Of a stretch of DNA of 64,000 nt, positions 1-10,460 are shown in pieces; position 1 is the first letter of the stretch; every line of letters starts with the position of its first letter. The notes beneath the pieces are model-generated. The model had not been told where the DNA came from, did not search any database, and was given only the letters and a program-made list of their open reading frames with translations. The position numbers were made by a program, and so were the translations under genes. Origin of the DNA: Chelonoidis abingdonii (lineage: Eukaryota > Chordata > Testudines > Testudinidae); NCBI RefSeq assembly GCF_003597395.2, contig NC_133770.1:34574696-34638695 (forward strand), read 5' to 3'.

Positions 1-309
1 CCTTGGATTGACCTGTACAGAGCGAATAGATCTATAATATCGAACTGATCCAGGAGAGGCTGGAACAGTGCAGATCCCACATTGGGGGGAAAATAATCAG
101 GATGTCCGAATGTGTTTGGGTCCAAACATTAAAATAGAAACACAGCTGCTGGAAGCAGAGTGTGGCGTGTTTGTTGCCGACAGGCTGGCTGGAATTCAAG
201 TTCCTGGCACCAGGGACTTGCAGCGATATACAGAATACTCAGAGTCTCCTGCTTGCTCTTTGGCTGTTTATGAGTAGATGAGATTGGGAGCTATAAGAAC
301 AAAGCATTA
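1..309. other. Unassigned sequence
   Basis: No open reading frame with recognisable protein similarity and no repeat that I can name. The short reading frame at 68-277 has no known motif. Confidence 0.4.
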
Positions 310-1350
310 TGATAGACTGTCAAGCGGGATTAAAAAATAATCGTGATTAATGTGATTAAAAAAATAATTGTGATTAATCACACTGTTAGAAAAATAGAAT
401 ACTCATTTATTTAAATATTTGTGATGTTTTCTCATTTACAAAATTATCAATCACAACACAATGCAATGTACACGCTCACTTTATATTGTATTTTTTATAA
501 ATTGTGCTATAAAAAAACAAAATATGGTATTTTCAAAAAGCAACAAGAGTCCTGTGGCACCTTATACTAAACAGACGTATGTGCATAAGCTTTCGTGGGT
601 GAAATACCCAACTTCGTCAGTGAGTATCACCCGAAAACTTATGCTCTAACGTCTGTTAGTCTATTATAAGGTTGCCACAGACACCTGTTGCTTTTTAAGC
701 ACAGATCCCGAAATAAACAATGTGCTACCCCTCGAACTTGAGTGTTTTTCAATTCATTTCATACACAGTAGTTGTAGCTGCAATTTCTTTACCATGAAAG
801 TGTGAAGTTACAAATGTAGATATGTAACAAAATATACTGCATTAAAAAAAACAAAAACATATGTAACAACTTTAGAGCCCTACATGTCTACTCGTCCTAT
901 TTCTTTTGTTCAGTCAGTCACTCAGACAAAATAGTTTGTTTACATTTGCAGAAGATAATGCTGCCTGCTTCTTGTTTACAATGTCACCTGAAAGGAGGTT
1001 CACATGGCACTTGTTTCAGCCGAGGTCAAAGATATTACTAGTGCCCAGATGTTTTAAAGATTCATATATTCCTTCACGTGCTTCAACCACCACCTAGAAG
1101 ACATCTAGTGAAGGTTCGCTTGATAATTGATCCAAAGCAGTGCAGGCACCAACGGCATGGCTCACTTTCATTCATCTGAGTCAGAAGCCACCAGCAGAAG
1201 GTTGATTTTCTTTTTCGGTGGTTTCGGGGTTCTGTGGTTTCCACATCGAGTGTTGCCCTTTTAAGACTTCTGAAAGCATTGCTCCCTCCCCATCCCTCTC
1301 CGATTCTTGTGGCACTTCAGATTCTTAAACCTTGTGTCAAGTGCTATAGC
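310..1350 (-). mobile_element. hAT DNA transposon, 3' part with C-terminal transposase remnant
   Basis: The block opens with a TIR-like sequence near 315 (ACTGTCAAGCGGGATTAA) followed by an AT-rich run of 'gattaat' units, which is the usual terminus of a common sauropsid hAT family. On the minus strand, about 900-1345 is the 3' coding part: the complement of 960-1020 matches the hAT C-terminal dimerisation segment (a C-E-R-x-F-S-like motif followed by an N-K-K-R-like stretch), and the end of the coding region lies near 905. The copy lacks the 5' half of the gene beyond about 1350, carries indels, and is interrupted by a fold-back repeat at about 535-745. No full-length transposase survives. 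The family call rests on recognition rather than a database search. Confidence 0.7.
535..697. repeat. Fold-back repeat inserted in the hAT element (hammerhead-like core)
   Basis: The left arm contains 'gtggcacctta', 'agctttcgtgggtgaaa' and 'acttcgtcag'. The right arm returns in inverted order ('acttatgctc', 'gtctgttagtcta', 'aaggttgccaca') and ends in 'ctgttgctttt', complementary to the opening 'aaaaagcaacaag'. Read on the minus strand, 620-614 is CTGACGA, 613-595 contains a pairing segment, and 594-591 is GAAA. The family recurs at 1363-1427, 6921-7138 and 42844-42912. Confidence 0.65.
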
Positions 1351-1362
1351 TATTTTAAAGCA

Positions 1363-1427
1363 GCAAAAGAATCCTGTTGGCATCTTATCGACTAACAAAC
1401 GTTTTGGAGCATGAGCTTTCGGTGGTC
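1363..1427. repeat. Truncated copy of the fold-back repeat
   Basis: The order 'agcaaaagaatcctgt', 'ggcatcttat', 'gactaacaaacgttttgg', 'agcatgagctttcg' is that of the left arm of the copy at 6921. It breaks off after 'ggtggtca', before the CTGACGA complement, so only half an arm remains. Confidence 0.6.
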
Positions 1428-1429
1428 AA

Positions 1430-2285
1430 ATCTCTTCTCTTTTTGTCTGCTACTTTAACTGGAGTTACCCAAAAAGTTGAGTTTAACCACAACATTTGCA
1501 TTAGTTCTGATTCAAGAATAAAACAAGTTTATTTAGCCACACAGAGATATACTCACTTAATCTAAGTATAATCCATAAAAGTCAGAAATGGTTATGAGAG
1601 AAAAAGATAAAATGCTTTCTAGTAGCAAACTTGGCCAATGAGGCTTGGTTCAAAGTAAAATCCTTACCACCGGTTCCCACCAAGGTTGCTAACCAAATAT
1701 TCTTATCAATATCCATCTCAGTCAAAAGACTGGTTCCTTTGTCTTCTTAGATTAAGAAGAGAGGTAGAGAGCTAGGGAGAGGCTTTTTGGGGTGTTTTTT
1801 TTCTCCTCATTTTTATAGTCCAGTTCCCCTTTGAAGTGGATTCGTCTGAAGATTACCCTTCAAGGCTAAGTTTATTCAAACCATACAGAAAGTGACATGG
1901 AGTCTGGGGGGTCAAGATGGCCACCTGCTCTTTCTTCTCCCCTGTCTCCTTGCCTTCTCAAGGACCCTGTTTACTACTTATATGTAAATTGAAGTAAACA
2001 CACATTCCTTTGTTTAGGATATATCTGTTTAACCACTCCTGCCTAGTCAGGACTGTGTGGGTTTGGACATATGCTACCAACATAATACAGGAGGAATTCA
2101 TAACTTTAGATATAGTGTATAGATATATTATTGACCAGCAAGTTATTAGTTTTCAAATGATACCTCACAAGTCATATTTTGTATGAAGATTATTACACTA
2201 GTGTATAGGGTGTGAATACAGGAGTGCATTTGGTTACATTTGTATATAATGAGCTGTGTGGTCATTTATAACTGTGGCCAATACA
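1430..2285. mobile_element. Probable LTR of an endogenous retrovirus-like element
   Basis: The block has an 'aataaaacaagtttattta' region near 1518. Its right third (about 2090-2245: 'ggaattcataactttagat', 'gatacctcacaagtcat', 'ttgtatgaagattatta') resembles the right third of the TSD-bounded LTR at 61257-63001 ('attcctaactttagatac', 'gatatcttacaagacac'). The two are therefore related LTR families. The boundaries are approximate, no TSD was found, and no retroviral genes are adjacent. Confidence 0.45.
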
Positions 2286-2455
2286 CTGATCGTAGATCTC
2301 AGACAAAAAACAAAGTGCAGGCATTGGCCTTTTAGGCAGTGTGGCTTGTTGGGGATATCACTGTGTGGCAGGGAGCCAGGCAGCCTTAAAACCCTGGTCA
2401 GGAGGGTCTCCACCCAAGAGAGGTTACAGCTGGGAGCCAGAAAGCTAGAGGGGGT

Positions 2456-3542
2456 TGTGACGTTCTGTATCTCGGCGGATACAGAACGTCACCCCCATGT
2501 TCATTCTTATAATATGATTGTATGGTATCTAATGCAAAGTTTATCATGTTGGGTTTCTTCAGAAGGCTCATAATGTACTGAGCATTGCAGTTATGGTAAT
2601 GTTATACGTTGTAATTTCATGTACATAGTTTTGAGGCTGAAAGTGTGTCCTCATGGCTTAAAGCAAGCCCAGGCAAAAACTCTTCACAAGCAGAGTGACA
2701 GTTCACACCTCATCAGGGCATGTATGGGACAAACCTAACCCAGGCTCACAGGAACAAAGGACACTGGCCTAGACAGCAACCAAGGATCTGTTGGACTCTC
2801 CAGTGAGTCACCCTACTTTGGTCAGTTTGAGACTGCAATGAGGTAATGCTCACCTGACTCTGAGGGGTGTGGGTGCAAAGCCAAGAGGGAAGAAAGAACA
2901 TGATAAAAGGGAGAGACCTTTTCCTGGCGCTCTCTCCTCTTCCAACCTCCATCGTAAGACATCACACCGAAGTGACTGAAGCGCTGATGAAAGGGGAGAG
3001 CGTTTGGCTGCAAGGGCAACCAGACCCCAGCCTGTGGTGAGCCAGCATCTAAAGTTTGTAAGGACACTGAAAGTGTAGAGATTAGAATGAGTTTGCTTTT
3101 ATTTCATTAGACTAAATCTGACTTGTTATGCTTTGACTTATAATCACTTACAAAATCTATCTTGTGTAGTTAATAAAAGTTGTTTATTCTACTTGAAGCA
3201 TTGCATTTCGTTTGAAGCATGTCAGAGACTCCATCTTGGATAACAAGCCTGGTGCATATCACTGTCTTTATAAATTGATGAACTCATATAAGCTTGCGGT
3301 GTCCAGCAGGCATAACTGGACACTGCAAGACGGAGGTTCCTAGGGTGTGTCTGGGACCAGCGATATTGGCTAGGTCATTGTTGCACAATCCATAGGAGCA
3401 AGCTTACATGCTAGAGGCTGTGCATGAACAAGCCCAGAAGTGGGGTTCTCACAGCAAGAGCAGGTTACGCTGACTCCCAAGAGTCCAAGAATTGGAGTGA
3501 ACCTAGCAGATCACCAGTCAGATAACACCAGGGGGACGTCAT
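2456..3542 (+). mobile_element. Probable solo LTR starting TGTGACGT and ending near ACGTCA
   Basis: The block begins TGTGACGTTC and ends ...GGGGGACGTCA, giving LTR-like TG...CA ends with short terminal complementarity. It contains 'aataaaagttgtttatt' at about 3172, a plausible polyadenylation signal, and a pyrimidine-rich region upstream. The first 37 bases form a near-perfect hairpin, described separately. No internal retroviral region follows, so a solo LTR is the simplest reading. The flanking TSD could not be confirmed. Confidence 0.45.
2457..2492. repeat. 15-bp perfect hairpin at the LTR start
   Basis: GTGACGTTCTGTATC (2457-2471) is exactly complementary to GATACAGAACGTCAC (2478-2492) across a 6-nt TCGGCG spacer. 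Flanking GGGGG (2450-2454) and CCCCC (2493-2497) extend the stem beyond a two-base TT bulge. Confidence 0.95.
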
Positions 3543-4047
3543 AGGGGTGTCCTTGGTGCCTCCCAGAAGGGAGAGTACTTGATCAGTTTGCCTTGAGACC
3601 TGTACACAATAACTTATGAGCATTTTCAAAAGAATCAGCACCCAATGTCTTTTGAAACATCTGACTTCTCCTTTTGGTGCCTAAATGAGAGCGGAGCGCT
3701 GTTCTGCAAATTTTGGCCCAAAATGTATACAGAGCGTTCTGTGTACCCCAGGAAGCAACAATTAAAGGGTCGAGTTCTTACTTGCATTTTGGTATCCCAT
3801 TTTGCAGTCAGCATGCACATGCACTGAATGGCACTGCCCAACCCCCAAAAATGTACAAATCGAAAAAGACAAGCAACAGATGGAGTGGGAGGAGGGGTGC
3901 AACAGTTTTAAAAAAATGCAGTTTATAATTAATATCACTGTATTCACTGACAGCTTAAAGTTGCAATCAGGACACAAACTGCCCCCTGAAACTTAAAAGA
4001 TGGAATCTGAAGTTAAGGGAAGTCTCCACATTACTTACTATCTTCAC
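3543..4047. other. Unassigned sequence between LTR and CR1
   Basis: Several overlapping short reading frames on both strands (3635-3996) have no recognisable domain and are probably chance. No repeat could be named. Confidence 0.4.
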
Positions 4048-6919
4048 ACTCATAGACTCATAGTCAGAAGGGACCAATATGATCATCTAGTCTGACCTCT
4101 CTGCACAAGGCAGGCCACAACCCCCTACCCATACACATTATAAAACCCGGAACAACCATGACTGAGTTACTTGAAATCGTCAAATTGAGATTTGAAGACT
4201 CAAGCTGCAGGAATCCACCAGCAAGCGACCCATGCCCACGCTGCAGAGGAAGGCGAAAAACCTCCAGGGCTGCTGCCAATCCCTGGAGGAAAATTCCTTC
4301 CGACCCAAATATGGTGATCAGCTAAACCTGAGCATTGTGGGCAAGAACACCAGCCAGCACCCAAGAAAGAATTCTTCTGCAGTAAACTCAGTTCCCAGGA
4401 TCCCATCCAACATCCCCTACACAGACATCGAAGCAGACTTATCTCCATTAATCCAAATCAATTGCCAAATTGAAACTATCCCATCATAACATCCCTCCAT
4501 ATACTATCAAGCTTAGTCTTAAAGCCCGATAAGTCTTTTGCCCCACTACTTCATCAGAAGGCCGTTCCAGAACTTCCACTCCCCTAATGGTTAGAAACCT
4601 TCGTCTATTCAAGTCTATAACTTCCTCCGTCCAGTTTGTACCATTCGTCTCGTGCCTAATTAGTAGCTAAACTAAATAATTCCTCTCCCTCCATACGTCA
4701 TCCCCCGGATATATTTATATAGGAGCAAGCATATCTCCCTGGAGCCTTCTTTGGCCAGGCTGAACAATGCCAAGCCTCGTTGAGTCTCCCTTCAGTAAGG
4801 CAGATTCCATTCCTCGGATCATCCTAGTAGCCGGTCTCTGAACCTTTCCAGTTTGAATTCATCTTTCTAAACATTGGACACCGAGAACGGCACACAATAT
4901 TCCAGGTGGGGGTCTCACAGCGCCGTATAAACGGCAACTAACACTCCTTCTCTTGCCCTTGGGAAATACCTCGCCGGATGCTCCTACACGGCATTGCTTT
5001 TTTAACAGCCATATCACATTGGCGGCACATCATAGTCATCCTGCTATCAACCAATACCCAAAGCGTCCTCTCCTCCTCCGTCGTTTCCAACTGATGCTCC
5101 CCAACGATATCTAAAATGCTTATTATTAATCCCTAAGTGATGACCTTTGTCACTTTTCGCCATATATTTTCCATCCTATTACTATTACTCCATGTGTACA
5201 AGGTGGTCAGATCTTCCTGAATGTAATACGGTCCTCTCCGTGGTAGCAATACCCCCCAGCTCGTGTCATCAGCAAATTTATTAACACATCCCGCTCTTGG
5301 TGGCCAAGGTCAGTAAAAATAGGTAAATAAGATCGTCCCAAAACCGATCCTTGAAGGAGGTTACTAGCGGAAGTCCCTCAGCCTGACATTTCACCCTTGT
5401 AGTACGACCGCTGCAGTCCCTCCCTTTAAGCAGTTCCTTATTCCACTTAACAACTTCACATTCACCCCATCTTTCCAATTTAACTAAACAGTTCCCATCG
5501 CGGAACCGTGTCAAACGCTTACTGAAATCGTGAGGTAAATGTAGATCTACCGCATTTCCTTGTCTAGTAATCCGTCAACCTTTCTCAAAAGAAGGAGATC
5601 AGGTTGGGTTTGGCACGATCTCCTTTATAAAATCCATGTTTGCAACAAATCATCCCCAATTACGCATTACCTCAATGTCCTTAACTACTTTCTCCCTTAA
5701 AATTTTTTCGCAAGACCTTACACACAACAGCGTCAAAGCTGAACAGCATAATTACCCGGATACACTTTTATTCCCTTCTTAACAAAATAGGAAACTCGTT
5801 AGCAATTCTCCAGTCATACGGCACATACCCTCAGTTTACGATTTGTTAAAATTTCTCGCTAGGGCTCGCAATTTCACGCACAGTTCCTTTATTATCCTCG
5901 GGTGGAGATTGTCCGGTCTCCTCCGATTTGTCCATTAAGCTGTTCAAAGTTTTGGCCTCTCCTCAGAGCGGTAATATCCACCTCCATATCCGCATTCCCT
6001 TTGTCATCCCTCCATACGTCCTTAACGCCTCACGTAGTCTTATAAGACCGAGGCAAAGTACTTATTTAAGAATATGGGCATGCTAGGTTATCTTAATCTC
6101 CGCTCCATCCTCAGTGTATATGCGGCCACTTCTACATCTCTCTTTGTTTTCTTTTAATTTATGTGGCTGTAGAACCTTTTACTATTGTTTTGATTCCTTT
6201 CGCAAGGTCCAGTTCCTACGCGGCTTTTTAGCCTTCCTACACTTATCCTACACGTTCTGACCTGCACTAAGGTAGCTTCCTCTTGCTAAATCCGCCTTTC
6301 TTCCACTCCCGTATAAGCCTTTCTGCTTTTTAATCCCTCTCTGAGTTGCTTGCTCATCCAGCTGGGCCCTACCAACTCCCGCCCATGGTTATTTTCCCCT
6401 TTCTCGGGATGAGGCTTCCGACAGTTTCCGCAGCTGCGATTAACGTAATTCAGCCTCCTCCGCATTAAATCCACAACGTTCCGTCCGTCCAATCCACTTC
6501 CCTAACTAATTTCGTAACTCATTTAAAATTAGCCCTCGAGAAGTTTGAAAACCCCTAATCCCAGATCTACGTTGTTATCCTTCATCAATTGAATTGAATC
6601 AGCTCATTGAACCTGCGAACCCATGAGCGTTGTCCCCTACCACCATTCTTCTACGAGGTCCTCACTACTCACCAAAACCAAATCTAAATGGGCAATCCCT
6701 CTCGTAGGTACTTCAACTACTTTGATGAAGAAATCCATTCCCGCTATCACATCCAGAAAACTCTGACCCCTATTATTACTTGCAAGCACTCGTCCCCAGT
6801 CTATATCTCGGGAAGTTGAAGTCTCCATAATCACACATTTTCCCCTTAAGTGTTTACTTCATTAAAACGACATTAAAGAGGTCTCTATCCATCCCAATCA
6901 GATCCCCGGCTATAACTAA
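4048..6919 (-). mobile_element. CR1 LINE, near-full-length 3' portion, inactivated
   Basis: On the minus strand this is a CR1 non-LTR retrotransposon running from the endonuclease/reverse-transcriptase coding region (near 6900) to the 3' end at 4048 ('catagactca', 'agtcagaagggacca', 'atgatcatctag', 'ctgacctct'). The reverse-transcriptase active-site segment is visible as the complement of 'gtgtcatcagcaaattta' (about 5263-5280), which reads K-F-A-D-D-T. The reading frame is destroyed: only scattered frames of 60-80 codons remain, because one- to four-base deletions and insertions occur every few tens of bases relative to the usual CR1 sequence. This may be ordinary decay, but the error spectrum also fits unpolished long-read sequence. 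CR1 is the dominant LINE of turtles, crocodilians and birds. Confidence 0.9.
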
Positions 6920-6920
6920 C

Positions 6921-7138
6921 GAAAGAATCCTTGTGGCACCTTATAGACCTAACAGACGTTTTGGAGCATGAGCTTTCGTGGGTGAATACCCCCATTCGTC
7001 AGATGCAGCTGACGAAGTGGGTATTCACCCACGAAAGCTCATGCTCCAAAACGCTGTTTAGTCTATAAGGTGGCAACAGGATTCTCCTGCTGCTTTTCAC
7101 GATCAGACTAACACGGTTAATACCCCCTCTGATACTTG
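6921..7138. repeat. Fold-back repeat with two opposed hammerhead-like cores
   Basis: The left arm (about 6924-7003) and right arm (about 7008-7090) are near-perfect inverted repeats, each containing the 'gtggcacctta', 'agcatgagctttcgtggg' and 'tcgtcag' modules. On the plus strand, 7009-7015 is CTGACGA, 7016-7032 is a self-complementary stem-loop (GTGGGT ATTC ACCCAC), and 7033-7036 is GAAA. The left arm gives the same order on the minus strand. The right end is 'acacggttaataccccctct', the usual end of this sauropsid family. It sits directly against the 5' end of the CR1 copy. Confidence 0.8.
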
Positions 7139-7600
7139 CTATAAACTATTCAATTATATGCTCTATCACTCATTAAGGCATTCACTTCTGTCTCTAAAAG
7201 CATATGGGGAAAAGCAATCATATTCCCTTTTCAGCTCACTCCTCACATCAAAACTTGACTGGGTAACCAATTTTCCTTGTAATCAACAAGACCAGCACAT
7301 CTGATTGTCACAGCAGTCATTAATAATGAAAAGTTCTGTTTGCCCTAAATGGTTCTTGATCCAAAACAACTTCCTGCTTTAAGGAATATGGGAAGGCAGC
7401 ATGGTCATAAGACCTCTCCCCCTCATACATAATCGCAATCCCTTGGTTGTGGAACTCACACACCTAACTCATCAGAGAACGTAGCAGTCATTGCTTTTCC
7501 GTCTAAAAAAGTAAATTTTATTTACAGTCCCCAGGTCAAATTACCACACTTGCCTTGCTTAAAATAGGCATCTTGCACAATACAACATTTAGGGCACCTA
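7139..7600. other. Unassigned sequence
   Basis: AT-rich sequence without a supported gene or nameable repeat. Confidence 0.4.
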
Positions 7601-7671
7601 AATCATATAGAACTGGAAAGGGCCCTCGAGATGAGGTCAGCTAGTCCATCCTTTGCACTCATGGCAGGACA
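7601..7671 (-). mobile_element. Short CR1 3'-end fragment
   Basis: 'aatcatatagaactggaaag', 'ggccctcgagatgaggtcag' and 'ctagtccatcctttgcactc' follow the order of the reverse-complemented CR1 3' end. Only about 70 bases remain. Confidence 0.6.
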
Positions 7672-10033
7672 GATTGATTTGAATGATAAATAATTTAATT
7701 TTTTTCCCCTCCAGAGGTGTTCAGCACAATCAATCCAAGCTCTCCCGAAAAATCAAACACTTATTTTGGTACCTAAAAGTGCCTTTATTTCCTCTCTTCA
7801 GCAGCCAAGGTTGAAAATATTTTTTGTGGCCATCAATCAGTGTCATAGTGGAAGAATAGATGAGGTGGAAAATGTCTTCTTGCCCCTATAGGAATTCGGT
7901 GATTTGATTACCTCCACCATTAACTTTAATTTTACCTTGAAAACAACATTAATGGCCATAACGTTATCAAAAAATAGCTAACCACCATTTTTCTGGTACT
8001 CCCATACATCAATTAGCCTGATTCTCTGTTGCCTCAATTTGTGATCATTATTTATACCTGTGCAAAGGCAAAAATTCGCCATAAATGAGAATATCGTACA
8101 CCAGGAAAGAAGGTTTTTGTTTTTTTTTTTTACACGCTCTGCAGAGGTGTTAATTGAGGGCAACCAGTGCAAGGCAAAGGGGAATCTGCCCTAATGGGTC
8201 ACACAAGGAAGGTATGCACAAATTTGGTTTTAAAAAAGAAAAAAAAACTGAGGAATGTATTCTTAATATCATAGGTGTGCTTTCAGCCTTGTTCTGGCAT
8301 AAATATAATATCTCTAATAGAACATGCTATCTCACCCCTCTAGGAATAAAAGTCTGTTAAAAAAGATTGGATTCAATGAGGAACAGAATCTTGGTGGAAT
8401 TAGTACTGACCGATGTTACCTGGGTGGGTACTGCACAGATGTTTAAATGAGGGGAACGCAGGTTTGGGAGCTAATGTAGACTGACTCCAAGCCAGCACAG
8501 GCGGCAGTATCAAGAGAATTATTTTTCAGTCACAGAAAGAAGTTAACAAAGCTGCGCTATACTCCAAGGACTCTTAACAGCTATAGCTGATTTAGTCTTG
8601 AAGACCCCCGCGGCAATACTAGCTGTAGGGAGGCTCACCACGAGAGTGAAGCGGCTCTGTGCTAGATGATGATAAATGAGAGGGAGGGTAGCTAAAAAAC
8701 ACACACCATGCACACAAAGTGCTTCCTCAGGGAGGTGAAAAGTCACCTCGCAACAAACCTTGATGGGAATCAGATGTGGCTACAGGGAAAGACCATAGCT
8801 CAAAATATCAAAGGGTCCCTAATGTGCCCAAAGCATGAGAGAGAGACGAGAGCAAGGCAAGGGACACAGAGTGTTAATTAAGATTGGCCTCTCCTGACTT
8901 GAAAAATATGCCGCTCTTGAATTGTAATGCTCCTGTGAATGCATGTTTGTTTTGTTTAGTTCATAGGCAATCTTTGCAGCATTATTGTCTAAGCTACTGA
9001 CAATGAACCACAAATTGATTAAATCCACTAATGCATTCTAAAACATTTTTCCCGTACTGGACTCTTTCAACAGTGAAGTGTGTGTGTGTGTTTGGCTTTG
9101 CAGATTCCCCATGTCTACAACCAGGGCAGCTCTGCCTTCCAATGCAGAGTTTCTTGGTGTTTTTTACTTATTTGGCTAAATGACTCAATGTTTTTTGAAT
9201 TCTCATGAAGCCAAGTGCAGCCAGGATTCTTGGAAAGCAAGGTAGTCTGAGCAGATTGTGCTACTCTCACAACATCTGCTATCCATGTAACTGTAAGCAC
9301 TCTGTCATTAAATTAAAAGGCCAAGTATTACAAGAGAAAAGAAGCATATTGCATCCTTGCAATCAAATGTAAAACAATGGTATTAGAGTGTATCAATCCT
9401 GCATGTGCTACCTCTCTTCTCTAATTTTACAAAGTGTCTCTATAAGAGGAAACTAAGCCTGATCCTGAAATTCTGTTCTGATACCATCTGCACTTTTGTT
9501 TAGATTTAAATCTAGACCAAAATGTATCTTTGTAATGGGCCCAAATTGGAATATGAATCCAATCTGAACTTTGGGGAAATTCAAATCCAAATTTTATAGC
9601 TCAATTTCAGCTCTAATTATTGTTACAGTTGCTTAATCTGCCATAAACTATAGTCTCCTGAGCTAAAGTATTTAATACTCCAGCTTCCTATCAAATATCC
9701 TATGCTAAATCAAACACTGATTCTTATCTTGGGATCTCATTCCAAAAAACTTTCCTTAATTCCAGTTAAACACTTGGATTTAAATATTTGTTTTTCAGTT
9801 TTCTGCTTTATGCTCATCATGAATCTTAATGTATCACACTGGTTGAAATATTTTTTCACAGCATATGTCCAACAAAAAAAATCTACATAAAGTAATGATA
9901 CACAATCATCCATAACAGAAAAACCTTTCATTGATATTGGAGCTATTTATAGGATTTGCTACTTGTGTTCTGAGAATCAGATAAATGTGTTAAACTGCTT
10001 CGTTGCTTTCCCCTTTCACCATAGGGTATAGCG
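7672..10033. other. Unassigned AT-rich sequence, no gene recognised
   Basis: Contains a poly-T run near 8117-8131 and a short TG microsatellite at about 9078-9091. The small reading frames here (for example 8543-8746 and 8819-9028 on the minus strand) have no recognisable motif. No exon with convincing splice sites was found. Confidence 0.5.
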
Positions 10034-10460
10034 CAATGTTTCTCAACCAGGGGTACATGTACCCCTGAGGGTATGCAGAGGTCTTCTGGGGGTACATCAA
10101 CTCATCTAGATATTTGCCTAGTTTTACAACAGGCTACATAAAAAGCACTAGTGAAGTCAGTACAAATGAAAATTTCATACAGACAATGACTTGTTTATAC
10201 TGCTCTATATACTATACATGGAAATATAAGTACAATGTTTATATTCCAATTGATTTATTTTATAATTATATGGTAAAAATGAGAAAGTTATTGTCTGTAT
10301 AAAATTTTAATTTGTACTGGCTTCATTAGTGCTTTTTACATAGTCTGTTGTAAAACTAGACAAATATCTAGATGAGCTGATGGTCACAAAATCAGACATA
10401 AATACAAAAGTGGTACAAGTAGCTTTTAAATGAGGTGAAACTTGGGGGTACACAAGACAA
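10034..10460. mobile_element. hAT-type hairpin MITE, right end missing
   Basis: It begins CAATGTTTCTCAACC, the standard terminal sequence of a hAT MITE family, followed by 'gggtaca' repeats. The interior is a long inverted repeat: 10101-10191 is complementary to 10288-10376 with few mismatches ('ctcatctaga' against 'tctagatgag', 'acaggctacataaaaagca' against 'tgctttttacatagtctgt'). The loop is about 95 bp and very AT-rich. The expected terminus ending ...GGTTGAGAACCACTG is absent: the element is cut at 10460 by the start of the tandem duplication. Confidence 0.75.
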
